Of a DNA stretch of 64,000 nucleotides, positions 26,723-34,985 are shown in pieces. The notes beneath the pieces were generated by a model. It worked only from the letters and a program-made list of their open reading frames with translations. It ran no database searches and had not been told where the DNA came from. The stretch is taken from NCBI RefSeq assembly GCF_011301715.1, contig NZ_CP049870.1:1488001-1552000 (forward strand). The letters run 5' to 3'. How positions within the stretch are numbered: the stretch's first letter is position 1; each line of letters starts with the position of its first letter. This DNA comes from Sphingomonas sp. HDW15A. Lineage in GTDB: Bacteria > Pseudomonadota > Alphaproteobacteria > Sphingomonadales > Sphingomonadaceae. The position numbers and the translations under genes were made by a program.

Positions 26723-26836
26723 GAAGTTGACAAAATCGTCTCGGGCGCGGAACCGTTGCGGCGGCGATGGGTTGGAACGGGTCTAAACCACCCAATTTGG
26801 CGGCTCATCGCCGTCGACAACAAGGGGATGAATGCA

Positions 26837-27109
26837 ATGAAGAAGGTTTCTTTCGCTTTGGTCGGTGCCGCTGCGCTCGCGCTGTCGGCTTGCGGTGGCC
26901 AGGGTGACGATACGCTCGGCGACAACGTTGCCGACAACTATGACGCCGCCGCCGACAATCTCGACGCAATGGCCGACAACACGGCCAGCGAGGCGGAATC
27001 GGACGCTCTGGAAAATCAGGCTGACGCCCTCCGCGAGGAAGGCGAGAACAAGGAAGAGGCGATCGACGAAGCTGACGTCAATTCGGCCAACGCCGTCAAC
27101 GCCATGTAA
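26837..27109 (+). CDS. Small acidic lipoprotein, Asp/Asn/Ala-rich
   Basis: This 90-residue protein starts MKKVSFALVGAAALALSACGG, a textbook lipoprotein signal with lipobox LSAC. The mature part is a short acidic helix built of repeats like DNVADNYD and DNLDAMADN, then Glu/Lys-rich heptads. AAGGGG lies nine bases ahead of the ATG at 26837; an ATG at 26828 is too close to it. The composition resembles small coiled-coil lipoproteins of sphingomonads; function unknown. A strong terminator follows. Confidence 0.8.
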   Translation: MKKVSFALVGAAALALSACGGQGDDTLGDNVADNYDAAADNLDAMADNTASEAESDALENQADALREEGENKEEAIDEADVNSANAVNAM

Positions 27110-27143
27110 TATGTTCACCGTCCCGCACGCGGACGATGGCAAG

Positions 27144-27178
27144 AAGGCCGGTGCTCCCTTGGGGCGCCGGCCTTTTTC
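27144..27178 (+). terminator. Rho-independent terminator after the small lipoprotein gene
   Basis: AAGGCCGG (27144-27151) pairs with CCGGCCTT (27167-27174), with further inner pairing, and is followed directly by a T tract. Confidence 0.85.
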
Positions 27179-27208
27179 TTTCCTCCTGGCGCTCCTAAGT
27201 CAGCCCCG

Positions 27209-27955
27209 ATGACCGATACGGCGATACCTGCAGCGACCATCGTCGTAATGCGTGATGGACGTGGTGAACGCCCTCAAGTGCTGGCCGTGACACGCGGCCG
27301 CGACATGGCCTTTGCAGGCGGTGCGCTGGCCTTCCCGGGCGGACGTATCGACGAGGCCGACCGAGAGCTTGCGAAAACTTTCAGCGACCCTCACGCGGCC
27401 TGGAAGCTGGCGGCTATTCGAGAACTGATCGAAGAAACCGGAGTTGCCGTCGCGCTCGATCCACTGCCGTCCGAAGCTTTGGTCGCGGAAGCGCAGCGTA
27501 GACTTCATCAGGGCGAAGAGTTCGCCGAATTGCTCCGCCAATTTGCCCTATCGCCCATTCTCGATGCTTTGATCCCTTTCACGCGTTGGAAGCCGGCCTT
27601 CACTCAGGCTCGGATTTTCGACACCATTTTTTTCCTCGCCGAGGCCGCCGAAGGGGATTGGCATCCGCGCCCGCAGCCTGGCGAATGCGAGTCCGCCGAG
27701 TGGGTCAGCGCAGCGGAACTGCTTGAGCGCATCGATGGCGGCACAGCCCATGCCATCTTCCCGACCAAGCGCAATCTTGAGCGGCTCGCGCGCTTCGGCT
27801 CGATCGGTGAGGCCCGGGCCGACGCGGCCGCCTTCCCGCTCGAAACCATCACCCCACAAGTCGAAACGATCGATGGGAAGCAACACGTCACGATTCCTGG
27901 CGGCCTCGGTTATCCAGTGACTTCGGAACCGCTGGCCACCGCTTTTCGCGCGTAA
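27209..27955 (+). CDS. NUDIX hydrolase (NUDT19/CoA-diphosphatase-like)
   Basis: This 248-residue Nudix protein has the long insertion typical of NUDT19/RP2-like enzymes. The N-terminal strand block is AATIVVMRDGRGERPQVLAVTRG and the Nudix box begins FPGGRIDEADRELA. After an insertion it ends AIRELIEETGV. It probably hydrolyses a CoA derivative or another nucleotide diphosphate; the substrate cannot be settled from sequence. The start ATG at 27209 lies 30 bp beyond the terminator of the preceding gene. Confidence 0.85.
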   Translation: MTDTAIPAATIVVMRDGRGERPQVLAVTRGRDMAFAGGALAFPGGRIDEADRELAKTFSDPHAAWKLAAIRELIEETGVAVALDPLPSEALVAEAQRRLHQGEEFAELLRQFALSPILDALIPFTRWKPAFTQARIFDTIFFLAEAAEGDWHPRPQPGECESAEWVSAAELLERIDGGTAHAIFPTKRNLERLARFGSIGEARADAAAFPLETITPQVETIDGKQHVTIPGGLGYPVTSEPLATAFRA

Positions 27956-27974
27956 TTTTCGGGCACATGCGAAA

Positions 27975-28002
27975 AGGGCCCGCGCATCGCTGCGCAGGCC
28001 CT
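27975..28002. terminator. Bidirectional terminator between nudix and SWIB genes
   Basis: AGGGCC-C-GCGCA pairs with TGCGC-A-GGCCCT (27975-27986 with 27991-28002) around a short loop, between two converging genes. Confidence 0.7.
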
Positions 28003-28032
28003 CTCTCCTTCACCGCTGGCGCGGCGAAAAAC

Positions 28033-28299
28033 CTACTTGAGGTGGTTCGACAGATGCTTGTTCATCTCGAACATCGTGCAGCGGTCCTTGCCAAAGACTT
28101 TCTTCAGCTTGTCGTCGGCCAGGATTTCGCGCTTGTTCTGCGGGTTCTGCAGGTTGTTCTTGCGAATGTGATCCCAGACCTTTGAAACCACTTCGCTGCG
28201 CGGAAGCGGACTGGAACCGACGATCGCCGCGAGATCCGACGACGGGGTCACCGGACGAGCCAGACCACCCCCTGCTTTACGACCCGTAGATTTTGCCAT
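28033..28299 (-). CDS. SWIB/MDM2 domain protein
   Basis: This 88-residue protein is almost entirely one SWIB (BAF60b) domain: SPLPRSEVVSKVWDHIRKNNLQNPQNKREILADDKLKKVFGKD, then MFEMNKHLSNHLK. The N-terminal 15 residues are Lys/Arg/Gly-rich. Stand-alone SWIB proteins are common in alphaproteobacteria, chlamydiae and others and are presumed chromatin-associated. The ATG at 28299 is preceded by AGGAGGG. Confidence 0.92.
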   Translation of the reverse strand: MAKSTGRKAGGGLARPVTPSSDLAAIVGSSPLPRSEVVSKVWDHIRKNNLQNPQNKREILADDKLKKVFGKDRCTMFEMNKHLSNHLK

Positions 28300-28388
28300 G
28301 AGGCCCTCCTGTTGAATTCAGGAATTCGTAGAGCGCGATTCGCCTCGCAATGCAATGGCTCTGTAGAGGGAAATTGGTGAGCGCCAAT

Positions 28389-29189
28389 TTAGGAAAATGG
28401 CACGATCTTGTTGGCCGAATCGTGCCCGATGTCGGCCCGTCCGCCATATGCAATTCCCGAACGCTCACACCAGTCGACTATGACGCGCTCCTCGTCGCTC
28501 CCAAAATCCGGTTCATTTTCAATCACGTCGCTGACACGGCCGAGACGCAATCTGCGCACCTTGCGAACGTCGGCGTTGCTGGTGATGTGGAACATCGAGC
28601 GGTCCGTACGGTAAAGATGTTCCCCAACATCCTCGACGATGAGTTCGCGTCCCGCAAAGTCCGGCTGCAATTCTGTCCCCAGAAAATTTGAAAGCACGGT
28701 CAAGTTGAAGGCAAATGCCGGTCCGTCGAGCCCCGCTTCTAGTCCTGAGTCGCTGCGCTGCAGCAACCAGTCCAGTGCGCGGTCGATCGCCTGCTCGCCG
28801 CCGTTTCGCAGGACATCTTGGGGCATCGGCCCGTGCGCGACCTTGAGCCCAGATTTATGAAAAGCGGCAAGCAGGAAGCCCGCATCGCTGTAGCCGAGAT
28901 AGGTCTTGTGTCGTGCTTCGTCCGGCAGGTCGGCCACCGCCGCAAGTGCAATCCGGTTCGAGCCATAACCGCCGCGCGCGAACCAGACTGCGTCGATGCT
29001 GGGATCCGCCATCACTTCGCGGAGCGCTGAGAGCCGCGCTGCATCCGGCCCGGCGAAATGCCCTTCGCTGAGGAAGCATTGCGGGTGGACGAGAATCTCG
29101 CAGCCGTCGCGCAGTGCAGCACAAGCTTGTACCTGCTCTGCAGCCTCGCGCTTCAACGTGCAGCTCGGCGCGACGATCGCAATCTTCAT
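28389..29189 (-). CDS. ldcA: Murein tetrapeptide L,D-carboxypeptidase (S66 family)
   Basis: This protein of about 266 residues is a member of the MEROPS S66 family. LdcA removes the terminal D-Ala from the murein tetrapeptide in the cytoplasm during cell-wall recycling. Seen are the N-terminal strand MKIAIVAPSCTL, WFARGGYGSNRI, the nucleophile segment YLGYSDAGFLL (Ser), a Glu in LIVEDVGEHLYRTDR, and the C-terminal His in ADIGHD. The ATG at 29189 coincides with the conserved N-terminus; upstream in-frame ATGs at 29201 and 29216 are possible. It is divergent from the Mur-ligase gene across 47 bp. Confidence 0.9.
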   Translation of the reverse strand: MKIAIVAPSCTLKREAAEQVQACAALRDGCEILVHPQCFLSEGHFAGPDAARLSALREVMADPSIDAVWFARGGYGSNRIALAAVADLPDEARHKTYLGYSDAGFLLAAFHKSGLKVAHGPMPQDVLRNGGEQAIDRALDWLLQRSDSGLEAGLDGPAFAFNLTVLSNFLGTELQPDFAGRELIVEDVGEHLYRTDRSMFHITSNADVRKVRRLRLGRVSDVIENEPDFGSDEERVIVDWCERSGIAYGGRADIGHDSANKIVPFS

Positions 29190-29236
29190 GCCACTCCCCA
29201 TTTGCAAGCCGCGCATTTCCCCATAGGGCAGCGGCC

Positions 29237-30624
29237 ATGACGACTTCCACTACCTTCTTTTGCGGTATCGGCGGCAGCGGCATGTTGCCCCTTGCGACCA
29301 TTGTCCGGGCGCGCGGTGAAAAGGTCGCCGGCTCCGACCGTTCTCTGGACGCAGGCCGGCTCGCCTCGAAATTCGATTACCTTCGTTCGCTCGGAATCCC
29401 GCTTTTCCCCCAGGACGGAAGCGGCCTGACGAAAGGCATGCGCCTTATCACCTCGGCCGCGATCGAGGAAAGCGTGCCCGACGTCGTCCGCGCCTCCGAA
29501 CTCGGGCTGGAACGCCTGACCCGTCCGCAATTGCTGGCCCAGCTCGTCAATGATGCGCAGACAAGCGTCGCCGTCGGCGGCACAAGCGGCAAATCGACCG
29601 TCACCGGCATGATCGGCTGGATCCTTCATGCCTGCCACCGCCAGCCAACGGTCATGAACGGCGCGGTGATGAAGAATTTCGTCAGCCCGTCCGCACCGTT
29701 CGCCTCGGCACTTGTCGGCGACCCGGAGTTGTTCGTCAGCGAGGTCGACGAGAGTGACGGCTCAATCGCCCTGTACCGCTCAACCGTGGCAGTGCTGACG
29801 AACGTCAGCCTGGACCACCACGGTCTGGATGAGTTGCGAAGCCTGTTCGGCGCCTTCCTCGCGCGGGCCCGGACGGCGGTCGTCAATCTCGATGATCCCG
29901 AAACGCGGGCGATGGCCGAGATCCTGCGCGATTCTGTCGGTTACGGTTTCGACAGTCCTGGCGCGGCCGTCATCGGACACAATCTTCAGCTCGGCGAAAA
30001 TGGCACGAGCTTCACCGTCCGTTCGGGCGAGAGTTCTGCCCCTGTCAAACTGCCAGTTCCCGGACGCCACAATGCCTCCAACGCACTTGCAGCGATCGGC
30101 GCCGTGCTTGCCCTTGGGGTGCCGCTGGAAGACGCCGCTTCCGCTCTTTCCCGGTTCGAAGGTCTCAAGCGCCGGCTCGAAACTATAGGAAGTGCGGCAG
30201 GGGTCACGGTCATCGACGACTTCGCACATAACCCGGACAAGATTGCCGCGACACTGGCGACACTTGCGGCGCATCCCGGACGGATCCTCCTGATGTTCCA
30301 ACCGCACGGCTACGGACCGCTCGCCAAGATGGGCGACGAACTTGCGGAGACGTTCGCGTCGGGCATGCGACCAGGCGATCGGCTTTATCTTCCTGACCCG
30401 GTCTATCAGGGGGGACGGTCGATCGCGCCCGCGGCTCGGAGTGGCTGGCGGAAGCGATCCGCGCTCACGGCGGCGATGCCATCCATGTCCCATCTCGCGA
30501 CGAGCTCGGAGGAGTGCTCGCTTCAGAGGCCGCAAGCGGCGACCGGATCGTGGTCATGGGCGCGCGCGACGACACGCTTAGCGAGTTCGCCGCCGATCTC
30601 GTCGCCAAGATCGCGTTACGCTGA
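29237..30624 (+). CDS. mpl: Mur ligase, probably UDP-MurNAc:tripeptide ligase (Mpl) type, frameshifted
   Basis: This MurC/Mpl-family ATP-dependent ligase has FCGIGGSGMLPLA at the start, the P-loop GGTSGKSTVTGMIG, SEVDESDGSI, VNLDDPETR, GRHNASNALAAIG and IDDFAHNPDKIAATL. After residue about 392 the frame degenerates. Adding one G to the G run at 30409-30414 restores YQGGTVDRARGSEWLAEAI and ends KIALR plus stop at 30622-30624, about 462 residues. MurC and Mpl are hard to separate by sequence. Divergence from ldcA, whose tripeptide product Mpl uses, favours Mpl. A murC role cannot be excluded. Confidence 0.82.
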
Positions 30625-30657
30625 CGAACTTTTTGCTACACCATGCATTCAGCGTGA

Positions 30658-31032
30658 GTGGGCGCAAACGGATCCGTGATCGGCTGGAAACTCGACAGGG
30701 AGCAGCGTCGGGCGCTTCTTGATGAATTTGATATGCGCTACGACGAACCGGTCGCCGATCACGTGACGCTGGAAGTGAAGGCTCACGCAAAGCCCCTCCC
30801 TCCCGATGTGAAATCCGCGATCGTCGGCTGGTCCGATGATGGGCGGGGCGTGCAAGCGATGGTAGTAAGCATCGACGGAATAACTAACCGGCCCGACGGC
30901 TCGACCTATCACATCACCTGGTCGCTCGCGCCGGGTCGAAAGGCGAAGGAAAGCAACGACGTGATCCGCGAGAAGGGCTGGACGCCAATCGATCCGCCAA
31001 TCCCGCTGAAGCTGAGGCCGGCCAGGTTCTGA
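30658..31032 (+). CDS. 2H-phosphoesterase-like hypothetical protein
   Basis: This 124-residue protein has an unusual pair of H-x-T motifs, DHVTLEV (near residue 40) and YHITWSL (near residue 83), each at the end of a predicted strand. That is the arrangement of the 2H phosphoesterase superfamily, which acts on 2',3'-cyclic phosphate RNA ends. The assignment is by motif only. It overlaps the following HAD gene by one base (TGATG), so the two are translated together. GTG 30658 is used; GTG 30676 is an alternative start. Confidence 0.6.
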   Translation: MGANGSVIGWKLDREQRRALLDEFDMRYDEPVADHVTLEVKAHAKPLPPDVKSAIVGWSDDGRGVQAMVVSIDGITNRPDGSTYHITWSLAPGRKAKESNDVIREKGWTPIDPPIPLKLRPARF

Positions 31033-31517
31033 TGGCGCCGCGGCTTTTCCTCGACCTTGATGGCGTGCTCGCGGACTTCGACCGCGGTGTTCACGACTTG
31101 CTCGGAATGTCCTCTGCACAATTCGAGAAACGCTTCGGTATCAGGGAATTCTGGAAACGGTTGGCGAAGGCGCCCGATTTCTACGCCCGGCTGCCGTTGA
31201 TGGCGGACGCGCGAGAACTGTTCGATGCCGTCGCGCATCTGACCCCGACCATCCTCACTGGACTGCCGCTTGGAAAATGGGCGGCTCCGCAAAAGGTGGC
31301 GTGGTGCGAACAGCATTTCCCCCGCGTCCCGGTGATCACGTGCATGGCACGGGACAAGCATCGCTTCATGGATCCAGGCGACGTCCTGGTGGACGATCGC
31401 GATCGCCACCGCGCCGCCTATGAGGCGCATGGCGTCGTCTTCATTCATCACAAAAACACGCGGCAGAGCCTCGGGGATTTGAGTTCGATCTACAGGAGCA
31501 TTGCCTTGCCGATTTAA
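31032..31517 (+). CDS. HAD-family phosphatase (5'(3')-deoxyribonucleotidase-like)
   Basis: This 161-residue HAD enzyme shows motif I DLDGVLADFD (nucleophile Asp8 and Asp10), motif II ILTGLP, the Lys motif AAPQKVAWCEQHF with a basic region, and motif IV DVLVDDRDRHR. DLDGVLADF is the signature of the NT5C group of nucleotidases. It starts inside the stop codon of the 2H-like gene, giving a coupled pair, and its end overlaps the converging gene by three bases. Substrate could be a nucleotide or a 3'/5' end phosphate. Confidence 0.85.
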   Translation: MAPRLFLDLDGVLADFDRGVHDLLGMSSAQFEKRFGIREFWKRLAKAPDFYARLPLMADARELFDAVAHLTPTILTGLPLGKWAAPQKVAWCEQHFPRVPVITCMARDKHRFMDPGDVLVDDRDRHRAAYEAHGVVFIHHKNTRQSLGDLSSIYRSIALPI

Positions 31518-32065
31518 GCGGCTGCGGCGATGTCGACCTTCTCTACCCACTCCGGCCAGAAGACCGGATCGCGGTTCGACCAGCCAGGCGCGGTCGCTGC
31601 GCTTTCGCTGATGGACTGGAGAAGCACGCGCCGCCGGTCGGGGTGGAGGTGCGGCAAGGCCGCAGCAGAGCAGAAAGCTGCCGGAAGCCACGGCCGGACG
31701 CCCGCACCGAGCAGACGCTCGTAGAGGAAGCGAAATGCCGCGAAGCTCGGCAGCCTGTCCTGGCCAAGGTCGAATGCAGCCAACGTCACGATCATGCCCA
31801 TGAACGGCTCGATCATGTCGAGACCGCTGTCGTCGGGAACCTGAAGGCGCAGATGGTCGAGCTGCTTGTAGAAGCGCGACTGGGCTCGGATCGAGGCGGA
31901 CTCGCCTTCGTCGCGGGCCCAGGTCTCAACGGCATCAGTGCGATGGAATGCCACGTCCAGCGAACGGCGAATATACCGCTGCGTCGCCTTCGGAAAACCG
32001 GCGAATTCCTTCATCTCCGCAAGCAGCAGGGCCCCTCCGGCCGGCTGACTGGTGCGCGTCGACAT
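31514..32065 (-). CDS. Hypothetical protein
   Basis: This 183-residue soluble, largely helical protein is rich in Ala, Asp and Phe (KEFAGFPKATQRYIRRSLDVAFH, DQLGQDRLPSFAAFRFLYERL-like helices). There is no signal peptide. I recognise no family. GGAG lies about eight bases before the ATG at 32065; upstream residues in the open frame lack support. Its stop overlaps the converging HAD gene stop. It may be a regulator or partner protein; nothing in its motifs decides. Confidence 0.72.
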   Translation of the reverse strand: MSTRTSQPAGGALLLAEMKEFAGFPKATQRYIRRSLDVAFHRTDAVETWARDEGESASIRAQSRFYKQLDHLRLQVPDDSGLDMIEPFMGMIVTLAAFDLGQDRLPSFAAFRFLYERLLGAGVRPWLPAAFCSAAALPHLHPDRRRVLLQSISESAATAPGWSNRDPVFWPEWVEKVDIAAAA

Positions 32066-32265
32066 CGATCCCACTCCTTCTTCCTGGTGGGGATCATGCG
32101 CCGCAATCGGTTGCGAAACGCTTAACCATAGTCCCACCCCCCATTCATATTGAATCAAAGGGTTAGGTCTTCGGCAAGTCGGAAATCTTAACCGTGCGCA
32201 GCAAGGCGGCGGCACTGTCTCATTTCTGCAACTGAGTTGTATCGGACCGGTTGTCTTGAATCGCC

Positions 32266-32496
32266 TTATTCGGGGAATCCGGAGCTCGGCGCCGGCTCAT
32301 TGCCGCCGGGCTGCGTAGCGGAGCTGGGATCGGACGCATCCATGGACTCGTCGGAACCGACATCCGCCTTCAAATCAGGATCTTGTGGGTCCTTCTTCAG
32401 CTTCAACTCGAGTTCCCGATCGGGATCGGCCGACAGCGTGGGATCCGCAGCCTTGTCCCGAATGTCATCATCGTTGGCAGGCCCTTGTTCGTTCAT
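32266..32496 (-). CDS. Small acidic, Pro/Asp-rich disordered protein
   Basis: This is a 76-residue protein starting MNEQGPANDDDIRDK, with a Glu/Lys/Asp-rich middle and a Pro/Ser-rich tail (SSATQPGGNEPAPSSGF). It has no hydrophobic segment and appears wholly disordered. AGGA lies at suitable distance from the ATG. Similar tails (PSSATQPGG...PAPSSG) occur in small sphingomonad proteins as I remember them, so it is probably a real conserved gene of unknown role, perhaps stress related. Confidence 0.6.
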   Translation of the reverse strand: MNEQGPANDDDIRDKAADPTLSADPDRELELKLKKDPQDPDLKADVGSDESMDASDPSSATQPGGNEPAPSSGFPE

Positions 32497-32646
32497 CGCG
32501 CTTGGTCCTCGTATGTTCGTGTCAAGCCAAACGAAGTGTCGCGAAGGGCGTTCCTCCATTTTTCTGTGGATTGTTCGACCGGAGGGCCCAACCTTTCTGC
32601 CAAGAGCGGCTAGGCCGATTGCCTTCTCTCGAGTGAGGGCGATATC

Positions 32647-33857
32647 GTGACGGCGATGGTAGAAGCTGCCGCAACACGTCCGCACCGTTTCGAAGACTGG
32701 CGCCTGGCGCTGCGATCGATCATCGGCTTTTGGGCCCTGTACATGGCGACGGTAGTGGTCCGGGCTCTGCTCGGTCACGATCCGGGCACGGTCCTGCTCA
32801 ACAAGTCGACGACGATCGGCGTAGGCCTCCTCCTCACCGTTCTCATCTATATCGCGATGAACCTGTTCGCGTTCCGCGGCACCTGGCGCCGCCGGGCGAT
32901 CATTGCGGTATCCGCATCCTTCCTGGCGGCCTGTGCCTTGTCCGGAATTCTCATCGCGCTCGACCGCTATCAGGAGAAACCGACCGACGAGATCCATTAC
33001 GTTACGGCCGACGGCTACGAGGTGACGGAATTCGGCGACCGCATGCGGATCGACCGGCCCGGAGAAGATCCCCTCGTCCTCAACTGGCCGAAAATCGACA
33101 AGCTGGAGCCTTGGGTCCAGTTCCGCTTCGCCGCCGACAATGCCGTCATCTGGTTCTTCTTCTTCGCGGCCTGGTCCGCTTTCTATCTCGCATTGGTCGC
33201 CCAGGCGCGGACTCATCAGTTGAGGCAGCGTGCGGCAATTGCGGAAGCCGCCGCGCAGCAGGCGCAGATCCGCGCGCTCCGCTATCAGGTTAATCCGCAT
33301 TTCCTGTTCAACACGCTCAACAGCCTCTCGTCGCTGATCATGTCCAAGCGGAACGAGCGCGCCGAAGAGATGCTGATGGCGATTTCGACGTTCTTCCGCA
33401 CCAGCCTGTCGCTCGATCCCAATGCGGAGGTGACGCTGGCTGAGGAAATTGAGCTTCAGCGACTCTATCTCGACATTGAGAAGGTGCGGTTTCCGACCCG
33501 GCTGAACGTCGAGATCGACGTCCCGGATTCGCTCCAGAAGGCCAAGCTTCCGGCACTCATCCTCCAGCCACTGGTCGAGAACGCGATCAAGTACGGCGTC
33601 TCCCGGTCAAAGGAGACCGTCACAGTCAGAATCCTCGCCGAGCGTACTTCGGAGGGGAGCTTTCGCTCACTGTAACAAATACCGGCAAGGTCGACGAAGT
33701 GCCGAGTTCCGATCACGGAACGGGGGTAGGACTCAAGAATGTCGAACAGCGGCTAAGTGCCCGCTACGGTTCCGCGGCAAGATCGCGCTTTGGTCCTCGG
33801 GCCGAAGGCGGTTATGAGGTCCATCTGGTCCTGCCGTTGGAAATCGAGAATGGGTGA
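32647..33857 (+). CDS. LytS-type membrane sensor histidine kinase, frameshifted
   Basis: The N-terminus (residues 20-190) holds four TM segments and a periplasmic loop. The His_kinase domain follows with His218 in NPHFLFNTLN and the N box LQPLVENAIKYGV. The frame then breaks at the GGGG run at 33654-33657. One added G restores GELSLTVTNTGK, DHGTGVGLKNVEQRL (G box) and an end at 33855-33857, about 403 residues. It overlaps the LytTR regulator start by 8 bases, so they form one two-component operon. GTG 32647 is preferred over ATG 32656 because AGGG sits 7 bases ahead. Confidence 0.88.
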
Positions 33858-34602
33858 ATCGACGCTCAAGGTTTTAATTGCAGACGACGAACCGCTGGCA
33901 GCTGAAAGGCTCCAGCTTTTGCTCGCCCGCATTGGTGGAATCGACCTGGTCGGAACGGCCAGCGATGGCGAGGCGGCCGTCCGAATGGCGTCGGCGCTGA
34001 CGCCCGATCTCGTCCTGCTGGATATCGCAATGCCGGGCCTAGACGGTATCGAGGTGGCGCGCGCGCTTGCCACGACCCAGCCTTCGCCAGTCGTGATTTT
34101 TGTAACAGCCTTCGATCAGTTCGCGGTCGCGGCGTTCGACGTCGCAGCGGTCGATTACCTGATGAAGCCGATCGAGCCTACGAGGCTCGCCGAGGCGCTG
34201 GAACGGGCGCGGATACATCTTCGTCATCGAACGGCCGAGGGCGGGGGAGAGCGGCCTTCCGAGCCATCGGCGCATCTTGAGGAATTCTGGGCTTCGGATC
34301 GCACTGGGCTGGTGAGGATCGCTGCCAGCGATGTCGACCGTATTTCGGCGGAACGCGACTACATGCGCCTGCACGTCGGCCCGCGGAGTTGGCTGATTCA
34401 TCATTCCATGGCCTCGCTTGAGGACCAGCTCGATCCGAACCTGTTCGTCCGGCTTCACCGCTCAGCCATTGTCCGGCGCGATTTCATCAGGGGATTTTCG
34501 CGAAACCCGTCGGGGCGCTGGGTCGCACTTCTCGCCGACCAGAGCGAGCAGGCGGTCGGCCGCTTGTATAGCGACAGGGTGAAAGCAATTGCCGGCCGCT
34601 AG
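33850..34602 (+). CDS. LytTR-family response regulator
   Basis: This 250-residue protein has a receiver domain with phospho-acceptor Asp58 (DLVLLDIAMPGLDG), the acidic pocket ADDEP and the conserved Lys in DYLMKPIEP. A LytTR DNA-binding domain begins around residue 145 (VRIAASDVDRISAERDYMRLHVG, FVRLHRSAIVRRDFI). ATG 33850 lies inside the kinase gene. LytTR regulators bind 9-bp imperfect repeats; the nearby direct repeats at 34.89-34.97 kb are one speculative target. The cognate partner is the LytS-like kinase. Confidence 0.93.
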   Translation: MGESTLKVLIADDEPLAAERLQLLLARIGGIDLVGTASDGEAAVRMASALTPDLVLLDIAMPGLDGIEVARALATTQPSPVVIFVTAFDQFAVAAFDVAAVDYLMKPIEPTRLAEALERARIHLRHRTAEGGGERPSEPSAHLEEFWASDRTGLVRIAASDVDRISAERDYMRLHVGPRSWLIHHSMASLEDQLDPNLFVRLHRSAIVRRDFIRGFSRNPSGRWVALLADQSEQAVGRLYSDRVKAIAGR

Positions 34603-34635
34603 TCTGGGGGAAGATCTAACGGCCGGCTTGCCGGT

Positions 34636-34767
34636 TCATGCGCGATTGAGATCGCCAGCGCCGGCATATGCGACGGTAACCTCGGGGATCGGCTGAGCCC
34701 CGCTTACAGTCGGTACAGTCAGGGCCGCCGAGGTCAGGACGGCGGCCAGTGCGATGATCAGTTTCAT
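34636..34767 (-). CDS. Very small secreted protein
   Basis: This 43-residue protein begins MKLIIALAAVLTSAALTVPTVSGAQ, a good signal peptide with cleavage after GAQ. The mature peptide is only about 18 residues (PIPEVTVAYAGAGDLNRA). AGGAG lies seven bases ahead of the ATG at 34767. It resembles the first half of UrcA-type secreted proteins, which share EVTVAYA-like segments, but stops before the rest. It may be a truncated UrcA or a small independent peptide. Confidence 0.5.
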   Translation of the reverse strand: MKLIIALAAVLTSAALTVPTVSGAQPIPEVTVAYAGAGDLNRA

Positions 34768-34985
34768 CATCCGTCTCCTGGACTAAGTGCCGACGTCCGG
34801 GGCCTCCCATTCGGGAGCGTGGGGTGGGCTTGGAAGGCCCTCGCGTCGCCTTTTCGATCTAGGCGCGATGGTGAACCGCATTCATCGGCCATCGACGAAC
34901 GGCAGGCCGGCATCGGCGATCATTACGGACATGCGACGAACGTCGGTCGAGGAGCCACGAATCGACGAACGGTGGTCAGCCGTGG

